Below are positions 52,796 through 64,000 of a stretch of DNA of 64,000 nt, piece after piece; the stretch's first letter is position 1; each line of letters starts with the position of its first letter. The DNA is from Strongylocentrotus purpuratus. Taxonomy: Eukaryota; Echinodermata; Echinoidea; Camarodonta; Strongylocentrotidae. Position numbers and translations under genes: made by a program. The notes under the pieces are model-generated. The model was not told the origin of the DNA, ran no database searches, and saw nothing but the letters and a program-made list of their open reading frames with translations. The DNA lies in assembly GCF_000002235.5 (NCBI RefSeq), contig NW_022145604.1:29543357-29607356 (forward strand), written 5' to 3'.

Positions 52796-55700
52796 AGTTC
52801 TTAGTAGGAATCCAGATGACTATGTCCGAGAGACGAAGCATGATATACATAAAGGTAAGTTGTTGATGGTTGTGTTCGGTGTAGGATGAGTGAATGATTT
52901 CGACAGATTTTCCCCAGTAGTCCCACTCGTTCGATAAATTGATGGGAATTCATCGCTGTTAAGAATGTAGATCTACACACACTTTCATCGACATCTAAAG
53001 TGGTACTGGACATGATTGTTGATGTTTTCTGTTTATTTGTTGTGCGTATTTTGTGCTTGAGTTTTAATGTTTAGAGCTTGTGTAATCATTGTATTAATAT
53101 TATGTTTGTAGTTTAATTGGTAGTGACCTCTGAGGCTCTGGCAAAAGTGGAGGGAGCAAAATGAAGAAGAAGACGAAGATATTAAAAAAAAAGAGACTGA
53201 GAGTGAGAGAGAAGGAGGAAAGGAGGAGGAAAAAAAAGGATAATATAAAAGCATCTCAATGGGTCAAATATTGAGAAGATATGAGATATATCTAACCGTA
53301 ATTAAGGCATCATGATGGGATTTCGGCGCTAGTGTAGTTCCGTATCCATTCTTTTAGCAGTTTCATATCCATTCTTAGACTTAGCAAAGGAATTTTAGCC
53401 CTATTTTTTACTAATTTTAATCATATAGATTTCTTTTACATTTTCCACCTGAATTTGGATCACATCTGACATCGGAAAACCTCCGTTGAGGGCTTCGATG
53501 TCGACGTCGCTCAGTACCGTCTCCGTGCTATACTCTATAGCTCTGCACCTCAAACTGAAGCTATCAGTTTAAAATTATGCAAACTTCTCGTATATTTTAT
53601 GGTATCGCGCATGTGCGTAATACCATAAAGCATACGCAAAATTTGCATAATTTTAGACTGATAGCTTCAGTTTGAGGTGCAGAGCTATAGCGCGGAGACA
53701 GTACTGAGCGACGACGTCGACATCGAAGCCCTAAACGTAGGCTTCCTGATGTTGGATGTGATCCAAATTCAGGTGGAAAATGTGATATATGATTATGTTT
53801 AAAATTAGTAAAAAAAAATGGGCTAAAATTTCTTTGCTGGATATGAAACTGCTCAAAAAATGGATACGAAACTACACTAGCGCCGGGATTTCTCTCCCTC
53901 GACCCTCTCTCCCTTTTCCCCTTCCCTCTCTCTCACACACGTGTTTGATGTTATGACGAAAAATACAACTTAAAACTATCAGGTCGATTGAGTTTGGTAT
54001 AGGTCTAAACAGACTTGTCTTGCAAGTACAGAGCAGTACATACTTCATGTAATCCTTACCAATTGTGTTTGTTAGTGATAGTACACCATGAAAATGAAAT
54101 GCTTTACTCACTTAAATAGATCTACTTCAAGGGTGTTTGAAATCTATAGGAAAAGGCTGCGTAGCAACTTTTACTATTTACACAATCTATAGTACCCCAT
54201 CTACAAGATTCATGTTGCAGAATTTACATGTTGTTTATAGACCTTAACTATATTCTTTTTCTCACTCTCACTTTTTTCCAGTTCCCCGTAATTATGACCC
54301 ATCCTTGCATCCGTTTGAGGCACCGAGGGAGTATGTGAGAGCTCTGAACGCCACCAAACTAGAAAGGGTGTTTGCCAAGCCCTTCTTAGGGTCACTGGAA
54401 GGTCATACTGATTCTGTCCATTGCATGAGGAACCATCCGACCAATCTGTCAACGGTCGTCTCAGGTGGATGCGATGGCACGGTAAGGACTTATTTCTAAG
54501 TAACCCTTTAGCATAGATCCGTGGATTGTAGGGCCGTTGGCCATTTTCTTCCTGGAAAAAAATGATTTTAAGACTGGACATTACTTTTGTACAATGATTA
54601 TATCTCAAAGAAGTGACCCCACCATATGTATTTGTCACTTTTTGAAGTAGGACAAAATAATTCTGGGCCGGTATTCACCTGTTAAGACCCTGCTACTATT
54701 ACAGATGAGAATCAATAAGTGGTTTGGGGTGGTTCAAGAAGTAATCGGAAGTGCAGTTTGAGGAAGCTTAGGTGGTGATGATTTCATAGACTTTCCTCTC
54801 TAGAAGTCCTTTAAAATAAATCCTTCTCATTTTGTTAAAAGTAAATATTTTTACCTAAGTCACTACATAACATGTACTTCATCATTTACATTTCTGTTTA
54901 TTAGAAATTGCAAAGGAAAATTGTTTGTTTTGTTCTTACAGGTCAAACTTTGGGATCTTTCAACCAGAGCATGTCAGAGGTCTATCCAAGCACACAAAGG
55001 CTTTGTGAGAGGGTTATGTATGGACAAGTCTGGTCAGTTCTTATTCACAGTGAGTATGACGTTTGTGTGATTGTACGTGTACTTGTTTTGTACAGAATGA
55101 CAGCTCCATGTGGGGAAATTCTGGATAAAACCTTGTGAACGTTGATTTCATTTCAAACGAGTATGAGCGTCATGTGTAACAGTGTCTTTCATGCATAGAG
55201 CTGAATGCACTATTTCACTAATTTTGGTGCCTGAAATTCTAGAAATTCTGAAGAATCTTTTTGTGCAAGTTAGAACATAGAATATGCTTAATTCTCTCAG
55301 TCAATCCGTCTTCCATTGGTGTGCTTTCCTCCTGCAAATAATGGTATTCCCTGATCATAAAATATTCCTAATTTCTATGTGTTCCTCTTTTCCACTTTAT
55401 CTCTTTTCTTATTTTGTGCATCCATAAACAAACCATTAATTCATTACGAGGATACCAAATACCAAATACTTTGTATAAATGTTTATACATGTTCTTACTT
55501 ATTCTTTATTGCTGTTATGAGTTTATGTTCATGATTTTTTTATTATTATTATATATATATATTTTTTAAACTCTTGTTCCTCATTATGTTTAACAAGGCC
55601 TCATGGAAGACCACCATTATTGATGATAATGAGTCACCCTGTCTAAATATCAAAAATAAATAAATAAATAATATTTTTATCATCCCCTTCTCTCTTTTTC

Positions 55701-58700
55701 TGTTCTTCTGTCTCTAGGTTGGAGATGACAAAGCTATCAAGAAATGGAGAACATTTCCCGACGCGAATGAAACAAGTCCAAAACCATTGAATACCATTAT
55801 AGGAAAGGTATCCTTGCTCACATTATTCAAAGATGGTTACTAACTGGTAGCTAAAGAAAGTTGACATGAAACCAAACAAGGGTTGAAAATCACTGTAGAT
55901 TCCTAGTTGCTCTTCTTTTGAAGCAGCTAAGCATTTTATATTTAGTAGTTTGCCATTTCTTCAGTTTTAAAGTGAAAGTGGAAGTCCCCCCTGTCATTTT
56001 CTTAGTTGTTGATGACAGAATAGATTTGTTTCATACAGGGGTTGTGTAAAATGATGTGCATAGATTATATATAGAATACGTATACATGTAGTTTGAAATA
56101 TATTGTCTAAAAAATATAGACATTTCAGTATTATTTCTTTCTGAGTGAATAGGAGAGGAGCTTATAAGATACATCATGTAGTTACCAGCATGTTTCCTTG
56201 ATAGCAACTTAAAAATGTTGGACTTTCCTCCTTAAGAAATCTGATATAATGGATTTTCTTTCTTTTAATGGGCTCTCCACAATATTGTACACAGACTTGA
56301 AGTTCAAGAGGAGATGCATAGTCATCTCCACAAAATTTTACATCGAGGGGTCAGTGGTACAAAGACGTAACTCCATTTTGGCCATTTTGAGAAAAAGTGG
56401 TTTAAAGATAGAGGTCAACTTGAGCCTTAAGGAGTTAAGTCTATGTTTCACTAACCATCGACTTCAATGGGGTGTTTGGTGGAGTTGGGTCTTTGTGATT
56501 CCTGGAAAGCCCACATTTTTATGAACATTTTGATATCAAATACTAATTTTGACAAAATATGGAGTTTCGTCTTTGTGTCACTGAACCCTCGACATAGCTC
56601 ACAACAACCAAGAACTTAATTCTGCATATCCCTTTACGATATCATTTGATTGTTTGTTTCAGAACATGTTCATTTCAATCGATCATCATTGGAAGGAGCC
56701 CAAGTACGCTACGTGCGGGTCACAGGTCGACATCTGGGATGAGACGCACGCTGACCCCATCAGGACGTACTCGTGGGGGTCAGACAGTATACACAACATC
56801 AAGTTCAACCCAGTGGAGGTTAGTTTGTTTATTTCAGTATCATTATTACCTAAAAATGATAATAATTAAACAAGTAACTTACAGTTAACTACTAAATTAT
56901 TCACACTCCTTGTAAATTTGATGTTTTTGTGTTTTTTGTATTCAACTCAAGAATGAAAGGTGGACTGGTTGAATTAGGGCCATTATACAATACTTTTTGA
57001 TGTAAGCTTTAATATGTCTACCGGTATTTCTCAAGAAACATAAATCAGGACAAGTCCATTTCTCACACACTTAAAAAATGGTTTGAATAATTTAGTTGTG
57101 TTAGCTGTATATTGTGCCATCTATCTAATAAAACTTTTCAGAGGTGCATTATAGAAATTTATTTTACATACATTTAGGTGATGTATGTCTTTGCAAAGGC
57201 ACACCTGTTTAATAGTACAGATTGTATTGAATTAAAGGGATGAATTCTTGTAGTGTCAATTGTTATTATTTGAAGAGAAAGAAACATGGGACATTATGAA
57301 GAAAATAAATCAAATAAACAAATGTTATGTTTAAGAGCGAAGTGGTATCTATTGAGTAGTGTAACAATATGAGAGCACTTCTGTCCCACTGACTGACTGA
57401 GCCAAACTTGACCACGTTATATGATAACTGAACCAGAAGGGCATTGAATCTGTGTTAAAGTTTATGAGCTAACGCCCTTTTTGCTTCAAACAGACGATAT
57501 GTTTGTGGAAATGGAGATGGTTGTTATGTTAGCCCGTTTTCCAATCTATGTTTTTTAGACTTACATGCTAGGTAGCTGTACCCAGGACAGGAACATCATC
57601 TTATATGACATGAGAGGGGCGGCGCCACTCAGGAAGGTCGTCATGGAGATGAGAACAAACACCATCGCATGGAATCCAATGGAGGCTTTCACATTCACAG
57701 CAGCCAATGAAGATTACAAGTAAGACCATTGAAAATTGTATTATAATTCCAACTTTTTTAAATTTAAATTTAAATTTCAATTTATTGTCCAATATTGGAA
57801 ATTTGTTTTGCTCACATTTTACAAAAGTACAAAGAATCGAAATAAGTTTACATAATACGTCATACACTTTGACATAGAAATTCTTCAGAATATTGCTGTA
57901 CAGAAAGTGTTGCTACGTTATAATAGAACAAAATAAGTGAACGAGTGAACAGGATGGCCTGGAAAATAAACAAAACGTCAAGATAGAGCATGAGTGAGCC
58001 CTTTTCAGGGCCAACTAACCCTGTTGAAAGAATACTTTGTGTAACCATAAACCTCAGTCAACTATATCATCACCATGGAAGCCTTCAATGAAATCTCTTT
58101 TTTTCCTCAAGAATCTGTAAGGCTCATGTGGAAATGGTCCATCGTGGGAAACTCAGGATTTACAAACGTTATGTAATCAAGTATGACATGGTCAATCAAA
58201 TACTGAATGTAGCTCTCTCTCCCTCCCGTACAAGTTCCATCACATTCTATCTTTTGTTGTATCTGGTGGTATATCTTCACTTTTATGCTTGCTAAATTTT
58301 ACAAACAATATTAAATAGGCAACACTTGTGTTCATGCTTTTGCTTTTGTTTGCAGAGGTCCCCCCTTTCCTCTTTTTTCCCCTTTCAGCTCTGAAACCAT
58401 TTTGTAAATATGTCTTATTATCTCTACTCTTCCAGCTTATACACATTTGACATGAGGAATTTGAAGACTGCCCTCAATGTTCACATGGACCACATCTCAG
58501 CGGTGGTGGATGTAGATTACTCACCGACTGGGAAGGAGTTTGTGACTGGTAGCTTTGACAAGACCATCAGGATATACAATGTGGATAAGGGACATAGCCG
58601 GTAAGAATATTGGGAATTGTGTCTACGTTAAACTATTATATATACCCTCCTACACATAGTGTGTCTGGGCAGATTATTTCATACAGCATTTTGAACAGGT

Positions 58701-59464
58701 CTTTCAAACGCTGTGTTGACAATGTTGAAAATAAAATATATTCCGGGTTGTTTCTGCTATTTGATGCTCATTATTCACAAAAAATCTAACACAGTATAGA
58801 TGGCTCTATTTTTGTAAAGGTCCTGCAGAGCTGCCAACCATTACGTTTTTCCCGGAATTACTATTTTGTTTTTGTTCATGAAATAATTTTTTTTTGAGGG
58901 CACATACCGCACGTCAAGAATGAAATGCTGATGATACAAAAAAACAAAAACTACCTACTTGTAAGTAAATATAGGTCCTAATACCGGTATGGAAATAGTT
59001 GTAAGGTTGATAGAAGCCTATTAAACTACATGTTAACTTTTCTTTTCTTTACTATTTGTCTAGTGAGGTATACCATACGAAGCGTATGCAGCATGTTAGC
59101 TGTGTAAGATGGAGTCTGGATAACAAGTACATTCTCAGCGGCTCTGATGAGATGAACATCAGGATATGGAAGGCTAATGCATCGGAGAAGCTCGGAAAGG
59201 TAAATATTTTGAAACATTTTCACACTTAAATACCAATGTTTTTTTGTTTTTTCTTCAATTGCAAAATTTAATGAGCCTTGACATCTGGGTATCGTTTCAC
59301 GAAACCGTGAAAGTTATATGTTTATATGTACAAGTTCAAGTACAAGTTCACCAACATCCCATTGAAACATCCCATGTTAGATATAATGCAAACAATTCAA
59401 TGGGTTGTCAGTGAACTTGTACCCAAGATGGTTTCAGAATAGATGCCCAGATTTCAGGGCTCGG

Positions 59465-59523
<59 letters not shown>

Positions 59524-61072
59524 TATTCCAATAGATAAAGCATACAAATAAAAAATACAGTACAGATGCAGTTCATTTTACATGAAATCAAGGGTACCTT
59601 AAAAGCCTAAGTCAGTCTTGTCAGGATATAATCCTCTTCTGAAAAAATTTGAGAGTGCTCAAATGCGAGAGTATATTTAAACATTTAGTTACACGAGTAT
59701 GCAAACAAAAACATTAACATCCCCCCCCCCCCCCCAAAAAAGAGAAAAAGTTAGAAGATTCCTTCTTAAGGTTTATTTGCTTTTGCTTTTCACAGCTGAA
59801 CCGAAGAGAAGAGGCATCCACACTGTACAATTCCAAACTGAAGGAGAAGTTCCAGCACCACCCGCAGGTGAAGAGGATAAGCAGACATCGCCATGTACCG
59901 AGTCTGATCTACAGGGAGACCAAGACTATACGCATCCAGAAGGAGTCAAAGAAACGAAAGTATGTATTCTTTGAGAGACATTAAAGGCATCGTTTAACAA
60001 TGTTAAATCTGAGATACACGGCCCTACGTGTTATCAGTGTCCGTGATATGGTGTAATATTGAAGCCCTAAAAAAATGCGCTTCAAAATGACCAAGAAGTG
60101 CCTTAAAAAAGTAAAAAATCTTTGAGTGACCGGGTTTACCATACTCATTTTCCCCAATAGACTGTAAAAGTCATGGGGTTCGTGACTGACCTAAAGGTTT
60201 ATAATTATCATTGCAGCTTGAGCTAAATCCAGGATTTTGTTTCAGAATCTGAGATAAAGTTACCCAATCCCTTTAAGTTGATTGTAATAGAAGCAGAAAA
60301 AGAAATATCAATTTATTCAATTAACTGTAGGTATATACATGTATTGTATAGTTCCTGCCTGCTCCAGCTATCTCAATCTAGGATAGAATAAATCCGAATG
60401 AAAGTCAGGCAATAGTTTTTTTGTTTTTTTCCATTTAGTCATCTCCATACACCTTGCTTGGTGTTTAGTGTGATAAATATGCAGATTGAGAATGTGTAAA
60501 AACAGTTTTCATAGCTTTATGAGATGTTATCAGTTCATGTAGTCATGAGATTACACAGGGTCAGTTTTGATTTGTAAGGCACAGTTTTTGTCCTAACATG
60601 AATAATGCCAAATAAAAAAACAAAACATGTTTAGCGTCCTGCCTTTTTGAAAAATAGCAAGGAGGAGGCCCTTTTTGTTTTCCTTCTTCAAAATGGCCGC
60701 TTGTTACATTTTCCCTGACAGTCGGGCTATTTTTCAAGATGGCCGCCAGCATTTTTTTATAAACTTCAGGAAAAGATCATTTTAGCAGTATGTTTTTCAT
60801 GTTTTTCCATCTAAAAAAAAGAAGAAAAAAAAAGCAGGCGGCCCCCCCCCAAAAAAGCAGGCGGCCCCAAAAAGAAAGCGGGAGGGGATGCTAAACATGA
60901 TTTTTTATTTTTTAATGGCCTTACATGGGGTTTCTTTTTTTTTAAGAGCAACTTACAAACATTTTCTGTCTTTTATCTTCACAGGGAACACAACAGGAGG
61001 AAGCACAGCAAACCAGGATCAGTCCCGTTCAAGCCAGAGAGAAAGAAACACATCTTAGCAGAAGTGGAATGA
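52782..61072 (+). CDS. DCAF13: DCAF13 (Sof1 orthologue), WD40 protein of ribosome biogenesis, 10 coding exons
   Basis: Exons: 52782-52854, 54282-54481, 54942-55049, 55718-55807, 56663-56818, 57559-57719, 58436-58600, 59064-59199, 59796-59959 and 60985-61072. They splice with consistent phases to 446 residues (human 445). The N-terminus is VLSRNPDDYVRET followed by LHPFEAPREYVRALNATKLE. WD40 repeats follow (GHTDSVHC, HKGFVRGLC, IDHHWKEPKYATCG, VHMDHISAVVDVDYSPTGKE), then the conserved Sof1-like tail (SEKLGKLNRREEA through KEKFQHHP) and a basic end rich in Lys and Arg. The protein is known to act in the nucleolar small-subunit processome in 18S rRNA maturation and to bind DDB1-CUL4 as a substrate receptor; DMR motifs (YDMR, FDMR) match the usual adaptor positions. 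It looks intact and is surely functional. Confidence 0.97.
53325..53884. mobile_element. 560-bp foldback hAT-type MITE (DCAF13 intron 1)
   Basis: An exact 8-bp duplication GGGATTTC flanks it (53317-53324 and 53885-53892). It begins GGCGCTAGTGTAGTTCCGTA and ends with the near-complement TACGAAACTACACTAGCGCC. Almost the whole element folds on itself, with arms of about 270 bp meeting near 53600. It encodes nothing. The 8-bp duplication suggests hAT, though the ends lack the usual CA..G. Confidence 0.88.
56341..56594. mobile_element. MITE with TCGAGGGGTCAGT ends (DCAF13 intron 4)
   Basis: Second copy of the family in DLEC1 intron 5: CATCGAGGGGTCAGTGGTAC at the left, and ATGGAGTTTCGTCTTTGTGT leading to CCCTCGACAT at the right. 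It ends about 65 bp before the exon 5 acceptor. Confidence 0.78.
57755..57860 (+). mobile_element. Possible LINE 3' end remnant (DCAF13 intron 6)
   Basis: TTTAAATTTAAATTTCAATT leads to ATTGTCCAATATTGGAAATT and TTGCTCACATTTTACAAAAG. This resembles AT-rich 3' tails of invertebrate LINEs. No protein-coding part is present. Confidence 0.4.
59468..59516 (+). repeat. (TA)n microsatellite (DCAF13 intron 8)
   Basis: About 24 uninterrupted TA units, likely length-variable. Confidence 0.95.
59985..60275 (+). repeat. Interspersed repeat shared with DLEC1 intron 13, copy 2
   Basis: Starts TTAAAGGCATCGTTTAACAA and contains TTTGAGTGACCGGG and GGTTTATAATTATCATTGCA. It lacks a central ~90-bp piece present in the copy at 34046-34440. 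Confidence 0.75.
60626..60899. mobile_element. MITE with CATGTTTAGC ends (DCAF13 intron 9)
   Basis: Left CATGTTTAGCGTCCTGCC and right GGATGCTAAACATG are inverted. Repeated GCAGGCGGCCCC units lie near the right end and AAATGGCCGC / AGATGGCCGCC in the middle. It ends about 85 bp before the last acceptor. Confidence 0.75.
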
Positions 61073-61082
61073 TAAAATACTT

Positions 61083-61088
61083 AATAAA
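61083..61088 (+). terminator. DCAF13: DCAF13 poly(A) signal AATAAA
   Basis: A canonical AATAAA starts 11 nt after the stop codon (TGA 61070-61072), which implies a very short 3' UTR if used. Other AATAAA-like sites near 62123 would give a ~1-kb UTR instead. Confidence 0.6.
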
Positions 61089-61099
61089 GTTATTCTTCA

Positions 61100-62350
61100 T
61101 CTTGGAACATTATGCATTGCAATGCTTGCTGCATAGAGAACCGTTGAAAATGATCTCAACTTCTTAGCTCTCTCTTGCTGTCATGATTATGACACGTGAC
61201 TACTCTTATACATGGGATATCCGCTGATGGCTATTTCTTGGTCAACCATCATGCTACGGTGACCACAAAATTCATTGTCCTCTTGAATGGTGTTTTGCTG
61301 AACATCATAACAGGGGCCGGTTGTATTTTGGATTCCAGTGCCTGGCTTACCCCTATTGAAAAGACTCGAGATGAATGTTGCTTTGTCTTTCTTTGATGAA
61401 AAGCCACAGTTTTACCATCTCATTTTGCATAGCTACCTCATGCAAGATTAAACTCCACAGTACCACTAGGTTTAGAAAACTTCTGTTGTTGTTAAACCTG
61501 TCGTTAAAAGAAGCTGTAATCTTTGTTCAGTCCAATTAATACGCATTGAAATGTTTTTGGGTGGGATCTGCAGTCCACAGTGTTGGATCGGTTAATGATG
61601 GGTTGCTAAAATCAGTCTAAATTGGTCTAAATTACATTAGATTCTAATTTCAATAGAGTGAGTTGAAGATACAAGTGGTTATTTTCTGAGTTGATGAAGA
61701 CAAATCTTAAATGAATCCTTCCACATTTTTTATTACATGCCAGAGTCTACCTGAGATGAAGGCTTATGAAGTACATTTCAATGTCTGTCATGGAAATGTG
61801 TACATAGCCGATATTGGGGTTTTCTGCATGGCAAAAAGATATATTTTATCTGTATTTTTGTTTCATTTTACAAATAATATTTATTTAATCGCCCATGTAC
61901 TTGTGAGCTAATCCACTTTTGGTAGTAATACTGATCGAACTACATTTTTATCCTTTCATTTTTCAGGATATGTAATCTGTGGCATAATTTCGAAATGCCT
62001 CCTTCCACTTTCCCCCAAGAAAAAAAAATATATGAACATGAGTGTATGGAATGACATGTGTAACAGTGTGAAGACACAATCATGAATCCAAAGTTATGAA
62101 ATTGTTGTTGCATTTTTATTATAATAAATCATAAAATTCGACTACAAACAAGTTTTCTAAAAATGCCTTTTCCTTTTACATCTGGTGTGAAGATGCTCCT
62201 CAGAAGACTTTGAATGATGCCATCTTTTCTTGTTTTCAAATTTCACTGTGCTCTACTCTCTCAATTTCACTGATACTTGATACACCTTATGAGGAGGTTT
62301 GATTAAGGGTGGCTTCTAATACTGCTGTCTGCAGTGTAGTTTGAGATTGA
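61100..62350 (+). other. Downstream of DCAF13: no second gene seen
   Basis: AT-rich sequence of mixed composition without recognisable coding exons. It may be an extended DCAF13 3' UTR: AATAAATCATAA lies near 62123 after a T-rich stretch. Confidence 0.5.
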
Positions 62351-62359
62351 ACATAAAAA

Positions 62360-62425
62360 TGAGTCAAGATGGGGAGAGAGAGAGAGAGAGGTGATAAAGA
62401 GGGGGAGAGAGAGAGAGATGATACA

Positions 62426-62474
<49 letters not shown>

Positions 62475-62680
62475 GGTGACAAAGAGAGAGAGAGATGATG
62501 ACTAAAGAGGGAGAGATAAATGAGAAATAGAGACATAAAGGGAAGGAGGAGAATAAAAGAATGGGTGGTATTTTTTTTTAAATCTAAAATATTTTGTTGG
62601 AAAGGAGGCAAGAGTGCATGTCACTGAGAAAAGAGATTGATAAAATAGGAGAATGGGAGAGAGAGAGAAAGAGGGAGGGG
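62360..62680 (+). repeat. GA-rich microsatellite field
   Basis: Several (GA)n runs, the longest at about 62428-62470, separated by short GATGAT and GGGAGAG stretches. Apparent Ser/Leu frames on the minus strand are artefacts. Confidence 0.9.
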
Positions 62681-62689
62681 GAGGGGTAT

Positions 62690-63438
62690 GTGGGCAGGGG
62701 TAGGGGCGAAGAAAAATGAATGAGGATAGTGGATGGAAATTTTGTGACCCTTTTATTAAAACAAAACAAATAAATTGCAGTATGGTTTGAGATATTTAAT
62801 TACAATATATTACAATTTAATTAATTTCTATCCCTTCCCCCTAACCCCCCTCCCCCCCCCCCATTATTAAAATAATGGGTACTCAGAAATGAGGTACTGT
62901 AGCAAGGACGTCGGATGCATTGTATTGAAATAGAACATGCAGGTGGGGAGAAGCAGCTTAAAAGGAAATGACCCACATAGAACATTCAACCTACTTTTTA
63001 TCAAGTCCATGTCGTCTAGAAAATGATACAAAATGTTTGCAAATGATATTGGAATAATTCTCTGACTTCTTTCCATGATATGATTATGACAATATGAAAC
63101 ATTTGTATACATGTAGATACACGTTACAAAGAAGGGGGAGAACAAAAAACAGATGGTATTTGACTAAGATTTTTAAAGAAAATTATATATGTTTTTTGTA
63201 AAGGTCTTCTCAGAACTGCATTGATCAATCTTTTCTGATCAATCCTTATCGATCAGTAAAGTTGTGAGAATATATAAACTTTATATATCAAGAATAAATC
63301 ATGGTGTCACAATCATATCATCAAAAGAGGTCAGAAAAATATTCAAAGTTTATGGGCAACAGTCTAGTATGAAAAGAGGGGGCAACAGTGTATTCTACAC
63401 CTCAGGGCTGTGTCACCCCCTCCCCAATCTCTTCTTCT

Positions 63439-63503
<65 letters not shown>

Positions 63504-64000
63504 TCTCCCTCACTCTCTTTCTCTCTTTCGCATCACAATATCTCTTCCTATCTATCTTTCTATCTATCTATCTACGATGGTACGATACAAGATACATTAT
63601 CTCCCGAGTAACAGAAATGGATTTAATTGTGTAACCGCACTCCATTAGGTGTCATGATGGCTCCTGTATATTTGAATGAGATACGGTTCAAGGTAAAAGA
63701 GCGGTAGGATCACAAGTTGAGTTCGATAGCTTTCTGTATTACGGAGATAATTACTAAGGCCATGGATGAATACAGAAACGAACATGCATATTTCTTTGTA
63801 TTAATAGATTTCGTTCTCGTCTCCTTGCGTATCCATCATCTAGATGGTCGTAACAATTTTCTGCAATTGCGTTTCCTAGAATGTTATCTTTCTCTTTGTT
63901 GACTCTCTGTTCTATAATGACAAAATGTAAGGCGACTTCTGCGATTGATCACATAATGGGGCGAGTCTCAAAAAAAAAGTTTGATGAAATTTCACTCCCT
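62690..64000. other. No gene seen at the right edge
   Basis: Apart from the microsatellites and a C run at 62852-62862, the stretch contains no recognisable protein segment, RNA gene or paired transposon end. Confidence 0.5.
63430..63575 (+). repeat. (CT)n and (CTAT)n microsatellites
   Basis: A (CT)n run at about 63441-63500, then CTCTCTTT, then CTAT-type units at 63548-63575. Confidence 0.9.

Noticed and set aside
54210-54638. Minus-strand 142-residue frame over DCAF13 exon 2
   Set aside because: Antisense shadow of a well-supported coding exon.
21221-61072. A novel co-regulated gene system from the neighbouring DLEC1 and DCAF13
   Set aside because: The genes have unrelated known roles (cilia; ribosome assembly), separate promoters and only shared repeats, so adjacency alone does not support a system.

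Overview
The window is animal nuclear DNA with long AT-rich introns, GT-AG splice junctions and many nested repeats. The two host genes, the non-LTR retroelements and the dense load of small inverted-repeat transposons fit a marine invertebrate deuterostome. A sea urchin is my best guess, but I cannot prove this by eye.

Layout. From 1 to about 6000 lies a decayed BEL/Pao-type LTR retroelement on the minus strand, ending at an assembly gap (6001-6500). From 6501 to about 21100 I see no host gene. This stretch holds a CR1-like LINE broken by two hAT-like MITEs, a ~97-bp GC-rich tandem repeat, three blocks of a ~120-bp satellite, a Ty3/gypsy fossil, and a possible Mutator-like fragment. It also holds a 2.6-kb Tc1/mariner-type element that encloses the main satellite array, a duplicated inverted-repeat transposon whose second copy has an inverted tail, and the 3' ends of two more LINEs.

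From 21221 to 49166 (+) is a complete DLEC1 (CFAP81) gene. I resolved 29 coding exons with consistent phases, giving about 1768 residues against about 1755 in human. It is an ASH/MSP-domain protein of motile cilia. From 52782 to 61072 (+) is a complete DCAF13 (yeast Sof1 orthologue) gene with 10 coding exons and 446 residues. It is a WD40 protein of the small-subunit processome and a CUL4-DDB1 adaptor. The two genes lie head to tail, 3.6 kb apart. They share repeat families in their introns, but nothing suggests that they act together.

The most notable points are these: a four-copy tandem duplication of DLEC1 exon 17, with newly made splice sites and two extra copies still in frame; a dated LINE insertion inside that array; a duplicated acceptor before exon 14; inverted MITE copies in introns 3 and 16; a 560-bp near-perfect foldback transposon with an exact 8-bp target duplication in DCAF13 intron 1; a ~1.2-kb long-inverted-repeat element just upstream of DCAF13; and a satellite array captured inside a Tc1/mariner-type element. 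I found no CRISPR array, operon or novel multi-gene system.
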